A stretch of 64,000 nt of DNA. Source: Brachypodius melanocephalos. Lineage: Eukaryota; Chordata; Aves; Passeriformes; Pycnonotidae. The position numbers were made by a program, and so were the translations under genes. This document shows, one piece after another, positions 56,771-64,000 of the stretch (the first letter of the stretch is position 1; every line of letters starts with the position of its first letter). The notes below the pieces were generated by a model. The model saw only the letters and a program-made list of their open reading frames with translations. It did no database searches and had not been told where the DNA came from. The DNA lies in contig VZSR01000393.1 in the NCBI GenBank assembly GCA_013398615.1, positions 2,692,961 through 2,756,960 of the forward strand, read 5' to 3'.

Positions 56771-57119
56771 GTACAGGGGTAGCAGCACCCCAGTGAGCAG
56801 CTCTGGGTGGGATCGAGAGTCAGCAAAACGTTTCCATTTACATATGGTAGCAGTTTATTAGGGAAGCAGTTTATTAGGGAAGGAGATTCAGATATTTAAA
56901 GTTCCGCTGGGAGAAGCCTCCACCACCCCTTTCCCAGGTTTAGAAGAGAATTACAGAGGCAAGCCCAGCTCCTGAGCTCTCCCATCCTGTCTGCATCGGG
57001 CATTTTCCACGAAAATTTGTCCTTCCAATGAAAATCTCATTGACACCAGGGACAAGTAGCCACAGCAGATTTGTCTTCTCCAGAATATGCTAGGAGCAAG
57101 GAAAACCTATAAGTAAAAC
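56771..57119. other. Intergenic DNA with a short tandem duplication
   Basis: Unique sequence holding a 16-base duplication at 56849. Nothing else stands out. Confidence 0.45.
56849..56880. repeat. Two-copy 16-base tandem repeat
   Basis: AGCAGTTTATTAGGGA occurs at 56849 and 56865, perfect direct duplication. Confidence 0.9.
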
Positions 57120-57297
57120 CCCAGGAGACAATTTTGCCCAGAGAAGCTGTGGCTGCTTCATCCCTGGAAGTGTTCAAGCTTGGATGGGGCTTGGATCCAC
57201 CTGGGATAGTGGAAGGTGTCCCTGCCCATGGAAAGGGGTGGGACTGGATGGTTTTTAAGGTCCTTTCCAACCCAAACCACCCCGTGGCTCTGAATCT
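57120..57297 (+). mobile_element. CR1 retrotransposon 3' fragment
   Basis: About 175 bases: GCCCAGAGAAGCTGTGGCTG, CATCCCTGGAAGTGTTCAAG, GGATAGTGGAAGGTGTCCCT, GGACTGGATGGTTTTTAAGG, CCTTTCCAACCCAAACCACC. The terminal octamers are degenerate (GGCTCTGAATCT). Inactive. A 104-codon frame beginning in it is repeat-derived. Confidence 0.92.
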
Positions 57298-57439
57298 AGG
57301 AGAACTAGGAACAGCAGTCACTGCATTCATGAAACCCCTGGACATTTATTCTTCTTTTTTGGAGCTTGCAACAGCTCAGAATCCACCACAGCCTGATTTC
57401 CTGAGAAACTCCTCCCAAGGTGAAGCTCTCCTACTTAAT
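57298..57439. other. Intergenic DNA, nothing distinctive
   Basis: Short unique stretch between a CR1 and an enhancer-like block. Confidence 0.4.
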
Positions 57440-57605
57440 AATCCTTAACTAATATTGTTATTTCTGCTGTCACTCTGCTCATCAATAATTACGCTCCCCC
57501 ACGTGATGCAATTAATTCCTGTGCTGCAGCAGCACCTACTCAATCCAGGACGAAGGCTGCGCTGTGTGAAGCGTTTCACGGACAAATAACAAAGAGTTCC
57601 CTTGT
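57440..57605. promoter_or_regulatory. Candidate conserved noncoding element
   Basis: Unique block with CATCAATAATTACGC, CCCACGTGATGCAATTAATT (E-box CACGTG plus a homeodomain core), GCAGCAGCACC and kept CpGs (GGACGAAGGCTGCGC, GAAGCGTTTCACGG). Enhancer-like by texture only. Confidence 0.38.
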
Positions 57606-57729
57606 AACCATTCCTTTGAAAACAACATTTCCTGTTTCCAGGCCCAGCAGAAATGAGACCACACAAGATTTACAATGAGGGAAGAATTGATTACAGGGCT
57701 TAGCAGCCATTTTCATTTTTCTAAAGGGT

Positions 57730-57756
57730 TTATTGTTATTGTTATTGTTATTATTA
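57730..57756. repeat. TTATTG hexanucleotide run
   Basis: About four TTATTG units ending in TTATTATTAG. Short simple repeat. Confidence 0.8.
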
Positions 57757-59600
57757 GTTTGAGGCTAAATTAATAACGAAGCGTCGACTTCTCGCTTGGA
57801 TTTTGGAGCTCACAAAGAGCTTTTCATAGCACTGATAATTTTCAGAAGCTTGAGAACCAGCTGCACACACTAAAATACCTCCCTCTCTTTCACATGTGGT
57901 GTTTGCACCCTACCCTGTACCCGCTGGAGACTCACAAGAGGTCAGATTCTCTTGGGCAAATTCCTTGGATTTTGTAACCACGTACAGCTCTGGAGGACAC
58001 CAAGATTATAGCCTTGACAAGACCAGAAAACATATTTTAGACATTTTCTTGAAATTGCTCTTTCTGTATTTCCGAGCCCTGTGTAGTTATAGAGTCATGA
58101 ACTCCACTGCAAGTGAGAAAAAAAAATTACCACTGCCTGCAACCAGGGCAGTGTTAAATCAGAGGTTTGGAGGGTGTTGGCTCTCTTGGCAGGGTTAAAT
58201 GAGAAGTAGTTTCAAGAGCTCTGCAGCAACCTTTCAAAACCTCCCTGAAAATGTCCTGCTGTGCATGCTGAGGACACGTGTTGGTTTATTGTGCTGTTCC
58301 TACCCCCCAGACGGCTCCAGCATCTTAAAACACATTTCCATCCTCATCCCAAAAAACCCTCATTGCCAAACCCACACCCTACTGTTGCCGTGTCCTTCCC
58401 AATAGCTGCCATCCATTCTCAGCTGTGACCGTGTGGATATGTTTTAGATTGGGTGGAAATAAAGATAATTTATGCTGAATGTAAGGTTTTATTTTTAAAA
58501 AAATTGAAATAAATGGTTATATTTTGAAGTTACGTTTTCCTGAAAATTTTTGCCTCTCTCCGTCTCGTCTTTGAGATCACTGCAGACAGAGGAGTCCACC
58601 AGGCAGCCTGAGCTCTTCAAATTTCCCCGAAGAACTGAAATTTGGATTGTGCAGAGAGAGGGACAGATTAAATTCCCTGGAACAGTACGGGATGAGAGCA
58701 GGAGGATTCCTCGTGTTCCCCACAGGAGGAGAGAAGCACAAGGAAATCACTCATTGCTTGTTGGTGTCCCTGGCATTTTTCAAAACCCTTCAGAAACGGA
58801 ACAGTTTGAGAAAGCCACTGGAGATGTTGGGATCTTTGCAAAGGAGGGATAAATTCAGTGGAAATTCCCCTTCTCTGTCTTATTCCCAGAACTGGACAGG
58901 AACTTTCTGTCTGATTTGCATTCTGAGATTTAGCCGTGCTCCTCTCCCTTTTTCTTGCCAAGTTCCTTTATTTTGGCCCTATTTCCTTGCCGGTTTTTCC
59001 CCTCTTCTCCACGGGGAGGGGATAGGAAGGCGAGAAGCCTTTTTGAGCCATCAAAACATGTCCCACCACTCTATTTAGAGGCAGAAAGGGTGGCAAAGAG
59101 GCTGAGCCAGTACTTTTATCCAGCTGCTGGCAAGAGGCAGAGTCCACCTTCCAGGACTGGGGGATGCTCCCTGCAAGGTCCATCTGAGCAGCCAGGGAGA
59201 GAGAAGAGAAATGAAAAGCAGCCCTTGGGGAGTCTGTTATAACAGATTTCCCTGGAACCGTGTGGTTAAATATCCTAAAACACTACACGAGGGTGGAAAA
59301 TTGCTTGGCGGGGGGTGCAGATGGAAACATCCCGCTGGCTGCACTCACAGCACGAAGCTGCCAGATGGGAAAGGCTGGCCAGGACACCAAAAACGGGATG
59401 AGGATTCCATGGAGGCAGTGAGATCTGCAGGGATTATCCGTGGAAATGGAGAGGAACGAGCTGCTCTGGTGTGGGACACGTGTGAAGGGCATAGACACAG
59501 CAAAGGCAGCTCTGGGCTGCACTGGTGTGAACTGGAGCTTGAACTGGTGCTGACTAAAAGAATTCCTCTTTCCCTCTACACTGGTCACAGCACATTAAGG
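57757..59600. other. Intergenic DNA, no gene seen
   Basis: Unique sequence. Frames of 95-143 codons at 58550-59624 are open on both strands and lack domains. No mobile element or RNA gene recognised. Confidence 0.45.
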
Positions 59601-60145
59601 GCTACTTTGATAGCAGCTAATTAATTTAATTAAAAATTAATTTAATTTAAAAATTAATTGCACGTCCATAACCGATGATATTGGCACAAAACCACACTAT
59701 CCAGACTTTAAATGCTGCATTAATATTTTCATACTGGAGACTCTGTCCTTAAAAGAAATAATAAATATGAAATGGATAAATAAAAAGGAAATGTGCCGGT
59801 TCATTTAGAAACGAGGACTGAGAGCAAATAAACAAATTATTCAGGCATCCTAAATCTCTATGCAAGAGCCATATTTTAGAGTAATGCTTCCCCTTCTAAA
59901 TGACTTATAAATGGAAAATAAATATTTAGGGGATTTTTATAAGAAAATTGCAAACCTGACTAGGAGGTGTCAAACATCAGTTAAAACACATCAGTCTGAG
60001 GGTTTATGGCTGGTTATAAACCTGGGCTATGAGCAACTTCTGGTCTCTATAAAAACGATTTGCCATTTATTAAAATGCCTGTTTAGTTCATATAAATAGA
60101 TGTAGCCTTTATGAAGTGTTTATAAACGCATCATTGATGGACAAT
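59590..60145. promoter_or_regulatory. Candidate conserved enhancer, homeodomain-core cluster
   Basis: A 550-base AT-rich block. It opens with a TTAATT/TAATTA cluster (59618-59659, partly a 17-base tandem). It continues with unique, repeat-free text containing ATAACCGATGATATTGG, CTGCATTAATATTTTC, GAGCAAATAAACAAATTATT (FOX core), TATGCAAGAGCC, TTATAAATGG and GTTTATAAACGC. CpGs are kept here and there. A 62-codon plus frame has no recognisable domain. The best large enhancer candidate in the window, by texture only. Confidence 0.45.
59618..59659. repeat. TTAATT-rich short tandem
   Basis: About 2.4 diverged copies of a 17-base TTAATTTAATTTAAAAA unit. It also provides many overlapping TAATTA/TTAATT homeodomain cores, so it may be functional rather than neutral. 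Confidence 0.75.
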
Positions 60146-60354
60146 GTCATTATTCTGGGGCAGGAATGTTGAATTTTGGGCTGCCAACAGCCATCACCAG
60201 GGAAGGATTGCAAAATGTGTCCCCTTCCCCTGAGAACAGCCTGGCACATTTCCACAAGCACCCAAATTCTCCAGTCCCACGGGCTGGAAATCGAGGGACA
60301 GTCATCAATAAAATTAAAATAAAGGAATAAAAAGAAGGAATAAGAAGCTGCAAT
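60146..60354. other. Intergenic DNA, nothing distinctive
   Basis: Unique stretch ending in A-rich text (60305-60340) just before an inverted CR1. Confidence 0.4.
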
Positions 60355-60540
60355 AAGAGAATCATTTAGGCTGGAAATGGATCTCTGAGCCCAACCATTC
60401 CCTCAGCACTGCCAAGGCCAACCATGTCCCCAAATGCCACGTCCAGGGGGCTTTAAAATCCCTCCAGGGATGGGAGCTCTGCTGCTGTCAGGGCAGGACA
60501 ACCCTTCCCATGAAAAAATGTCCCTGATCTCCTTTACACT
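60355..60540 (-). mobile_element. CR1 retrotransposon 3' fragment
   Basis: Reverse complement of CR1 on the plus strand: AGAATCATTTAGGCTGGAAA, TCTGAGCCCAACCATTCC, AGCACTGCCAAGGCCAACCA, CCAAATGCCACGTCC, AAATCCCTCCAGGGATGGG, CAACCCTTCCCATGAAAAAA. About 185 bases; the outer octamer side is still recognisable. Inactive. Confidence 0.88.
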
Positions 60541-60733
60541 TTGCCCCACAGCCATCTCCTGAGTGACCTCCCGAAATCTCTGGGTGAGGTTTTAAAACTC
60601 AAAAAATTTTGCAGCTCAGGGGAATATAGATGGGAAGTATCCATGTTAGACCAGAATAAAGCTAATTCATGTGCGTAAGGATTTATTCCCAGTGGGAGCA
60701 ATGGCCAAACAGCAGCAGCTGCTGCGGTTTTGA
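60541..60733. other. Unique sequence between CR1 and minisatellite
   Basis: Short single-copy stretch that supplies one end of the 214-codon minus frame crossing the minisatellite. No domain recognised. Confidence 0.45.
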
Positions 60734-61065
60734 GCAGATCTCTGATGGGTTTGAGCAGATCCCTGGCGGTTTTGAGCAGATTTTCAGTGTTTCTGGGCAG
60801 ATCCCTGGTGGTTTTGAGCAGGTTCCCAGTGTTTTTGTGCAGATCTTGTGTTTTCGAGCAGCTCTCTGGTGGTTTTGAGCAGATTTTCAGTGTTTCTGAG
60901 CAAATCCCTGGTGTTTTGTGCATATCTCTGGTGTTTTTCAGCAGATCTCTGGTGTTTTGTGCAGATCTCTGGTGTTTCTGTGCATATCTCTGGTGTTTTT
61001 GTGCAGATCTCTGGTGTTTTTGTGCTGATCTCTGGTGTTTCTGAGCTGCTCCCTGGTGTTTTTGC
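60734..61065. repeat. 21-base minisatellite, 16 copies
   Basis: Sixteen units begin near 60734, 60755, 60776, 60797, 60818, 60839, 60858, 60879, 60900, 60920, 60941, 60961, 60982, 61003, 61024 and 61045. Most are 21 bases (three are 19-20), with consensus GCAGATCTCTGGTGTTTTTGT. Left-hand units are more diverged and right-hand units more alike. A block at 60776-60839 resembles 60879-60941, a 103-base higher-order duplication. Because 21 is a multiple of three and the unit has few stops, frames of 69-214 codons stay open on both strands. I read these as repeat translations, not genes. Confidence 0.93.
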
Positions 61066-64000
61066 CAGACCTGCCTGGCAGTGCTGTGGAAGGGGCTCCC
61101 CCGTGCACTCAGGGCACACCTTTTGCCTCTCCCAGACCCCCTCGTGATCTGGGAAGCGGCCCCGAGGGCACATACCATTGTCCTGAAGTCAAACTTTATT
61201 TTTTTTTTGTAAAGAACAGGCTACTTGAGTCCTCGTTTTCTTTTTGAACCTGGGAGAGCCCATCTGTGAAGTAAAAAGATCCCATATATCACCCCGCTAA
61301 TAAGTTTTCCTCAGCAGTTGTTAAAGTCAAGTGTTAGTCTTCAGCTGGAGTCTCATTTAAAAAAATAAATAAAATAAATAAATATATATACCACTGGCTA
61401 GGAGATGAAAAGTATCCTTTCAGCCACTTTATAAACTTACCTCCCACCCCAAAAAGAATTAATATTTCAAGCCAAAGGGCTGAGATTTCAGCAGAGGACA
61501 GAGGGTTTGTGGGGAGGGGGGGGATTTTGACCTTTTTAGCCTCTGAATAAAGATTTCTTCTATGGGTAATTCAGTGCAGAAAATCAATTAATGCTGTATT
61601 AATGTAATGGCTTTTCCTACAAATCTATCACACGAGACACCAGGAGAAAACATTTTAATGATGAGCAGCAGCCTCCAATCCAGGAGGAATAGGAAGGTCG
61701 TAGTGACAATATTTTCTTGGTGTTGTTGACACATTAATTTTTACAGGCTGGACACTGGCAAGAGGAAAAATTGAAGCCTTTTCTTCTTTTGAGGCCCTTG
61801 CCACCATCTGATCTCCGATGTCAAGGCAAACACAGTTTGGATCTCTTTGATATATTTTTTTTCTCCCTCCATTTTCTTTGAGGGAAGTCCAAGTTTTCGG
61901 TGCTGGGCTGTGAATTAGGTCTCTGCTGTTCTGTGAACTGCAGGGAAACCTATGGAAAGGCTCAGTGAAGTCTCCAGGGTCATAAATTCCCCCCAAGCCC
62001 ATCTTAAAGGGTTCTTATCTGAACATCTCGTGTTTCATGAGGTCCTGAAGAACAGTCTGAGCACATTCAGCTCCCTCTGAGATGATGTGCCTGAGCTGGC
62101 CACCCTTTCCTGCTCGCTTTGGAACAGAAGAGTGAGATTTTCCCCTTTTTTCCTTCATATATTTCCACTGTACAGGAAAAGGAGATGGGAAAACGGGATT
62201 AACATATGATGTGTTAATATTCATACACATCCCCATGAGGAGAGGCGTCATCAGGAGCTGAAGGTACGCAGAAATTCAGTTTTATTTGGGATTATCCAGA
62301 AGCATGGTGTCCTTCAGCAGCTGGATTTCATGTGCTTTTCAGCATCATACATCCCATCACAGATCCCACTTTGGGCTGTTTAGGCTGTTTAGGCTGAGAT
62401 TTATCTCCTAAGGGGACATTTAGAACTTCTCAGTCCTCCTCGAAGGGGAGTCCCACGGTGGTGCAGCAGGGCTGTAAACCCCACACAGCCCCAGCAGCAT
62501 GCACAGGAGCTCTCTGAATATTTCCCCAAAGCAGAATTCATTTTACAGCACAGATAAACCTCCCCTGTTGCCTGTGACAAGAAGAACAGAACACAATCCT
62601 GTGCTACATCTGCCATGCCCTCCCCGGCTGCTTTGTCCTCTCATGACCTTCACTGCTGCTTCGAGGATGAACCCTCTGCTTGGAAATTCAGGCTGGAAAT
62701 TCCTACCCGTTTCCAGCAGGACCTGGATCCTGTCAGTAGGATGTTTGTTCTTGCTTCCCAGGTGTCCTGGGCGTTGAGGGTGGTGCTGTACAAAAGGTGC
62801 TGTGTGGTACGGGGAGGTCTCCTGGAGGTTTGGGCTTGTTGACTCCAAGGAGCTGCAGATCCAAAGTGCTTCCCCATGGCTGAATTAGGGCCGTAATTAA
62901 AGCACCACCTCAGCAATTAGGCACATAATTACTGCTCGTAGCCACAGTGGTGATGCCCAGGATGATGCACAGAGCCCAGCAGTGACAGGAGGCATTTACA
63001 GAGGCTCCTTTGGCTTAGAAAATGGAAGATGTTGGGTAAAACCATCTCCTCCAGGGCACATGGAACAAAGCAATAAATAATGGGATGAAAGCAGTGGAAA
63101 GCTTTCTGCTGGGATGTGCCGTGTGCTGGGCACTGGAACAGGATGGGCTTTTCCCTGGTGGAGGACACTGAGTTTCCTCAGTGGTGTTTGCATGAAAAGG
63201 GATTTGTTTGTGTGGGGAATCCTCTGCCTGGATGAACACAGGGATCGCTGTCTGCCCCACCAAGGGCTCCAACCCTCACTCCATCCAACAGGAGCTGCTC
63301 CAGGGGCTGGATCCGCTCCCAAAACTCCCTTCTGGCTGGGGTGGAGGATCCAGCACCATGGCAGGGAGGACACAAAGCCCCTCCCAGCCCCAAAAGCACA
63401 TGAATTACTCCCAAACCAGCCACCCCTTGCAGGTCCTGCCTCTGCCTGGCCTCTGGAACGTGGCAGCATTCACAGGAAATCATTGGTGCTCAGGTGAGGA
63501 GCTTCCTCATCCCAGGTGGGCCATGGTTTGGAGAAATGCATTCTTTTAATTATTTTATAATTTGGAAGAGACTTTGTGTGGAGATGGGCCTGGGCCCCCA
63601 AGAGTTGTGATGGGGCAGAGCTCACCCTCAGCTTCCCCACCACCAAACCCTCCCAGATTTAGGATGGGGAAGGGGATGAGAGATTAGGATGGAGAAGATG
63701 AGGGGCTCCTTCCTCCCCATCAGATGGCTCCAGGAGAGGAGAGATTTTCTCAAGGAAATATGATTATTTTTCTCATTAAAAATCCAAATTGTTTTGCTTT
63801 ACTCTTCTGGAGCTGCCTGCTGGGACTGAGTTTGTGGTGCCATTCCCCTTTGGGAGTGCCCCAAACGCTTCTGGGGTTGCACACACACCGCTGAACTTCT
63901 CCTCACACCTTTAATGCGTATTTATTTGAGCAGGAACACAGCAATGTAGGGACATAAAGCCCGGCATCAGCTGTGCTCTGGGCTGCACAGAAGGCCACCT
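61066..64000. other. Intergenic DNA to the window end, no gene seen
   Basis: Unique sequence with T run 61200-61209, a TAAA run (61358-61390), and a small GGCTGTTTA direct repeat near 62374-62396. Frames of 100-157 codons at 62499-63549 are open on both strands and lack domains. No CR1 or RNA gene recognised. Confidence 0.45.
61358..61390. repeat. TAAA tetranucleotide and TA run
   Basis: Six or so imperfect AAAT/TAAA units followed by a short TA run. Simple repeat. Confidence 0.85.

Noticed and set aside
60534..61178. 214-codon seven-residue-repeat protein on the minus strand as a gene
   Set aside because: The frame is open because the 21-base unit has no stop in several registers; other frames on both strands are also open. 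No signal, domain or start context supports translation. Kept as a finding for testing.
1..64000. CRISPR arrays, prophage, toxin-antitoxin or operon-like systems
   Set aside because: The sequence is vertebrate nuclear DNA. The regularly spaced repeats seen are minisatellites without unique spacers, and there are no bacterial genes.
1..64000. LTR retrotransposon or endogenous retrovirus
   Set aside because: I found no paired long terminal repeats, primer-binding-site/polypurine context or pol-like frame. Diverged remnants cannot be excluded by eye.

Overview
The window is vertebrate nuclear DNA, almost certainly from a bird and possibly a songbird. The main clue is the mobile-element content. 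At least ten fragments of the CR1 non-LTR retrotransposon are visible; all are 5'-truncated and hold only the 3' part of the element. No SINE-like or LTR-like family is recognisable. The rest is moderately AT-rich single-copy DNA with many microsatellites, one CpG-rich zone and one 100-base assembly gap (18562-18661). There are no operons, ribosome binding sites, dense long reading frames or tRNA/rRNA genes. I found no reading frame I would call a protein-coding gene, and no complete exon I can defend. Most reading frames are short chance frames or translations of simple repeats.

Layout. 1-8.7 kb: intergenic sequence with poly-A tracts and several blocks that look like conserved noncoding (enhancer-like) DNA, the best at 7850-8125. 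8.7-23.7 kb: no recognisable CR1 after 8.8 kb. This part holds AT-rich enhancer-like blocks (11.6, 13.2-14.1, 14.4, 19.0 kb), a CpG-rich zone (about 14.5-18.5 kb, densest 16.5-18.5 kb) interrupted by the gap, a 52-base minisatellite with an ATC expansion inside it, a 220-base tract with no C, a cluster of three perfect GATA-factor sites (20285-20400) and a 434-base AT-rich palindrome (21677-22110). 23.7-42 kb: eight of the ten CR1 fragments, a 240-base TTTTA array (26.0 kb), and enhancer-like blocks at 25.8, 38.0 and 40.3 kb. 42-57 kb: CR1-free intergenic DNA with a three-part polypyrimidine array (48.2 kb) and further enhancer-like blocks. 57-64 kb: two CR1 fragments, a 550-base AT-rich enhancer-like block full of homeodomain cores (59.6-60.1 kb) and a 16-copy 21-base minisatellite (60.7-61.1 kb).

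Overall reading (inference): this looks like a regulatory gene desert beside a developmental gene. If the window contains a promoter, the CpG-rich zone around the gap is the best place for it, and the missing sequence there may be a GC-rich first exon. The most notable non-standard structures are the AT-rich palindrome, the 21-base minisatellite that leaves long reading frames open on both strands, and the 52-base minisatellite with its embedded triplet expansion. All 'conserved element' calls rest on sequence texture only and need a cross-species alignment.
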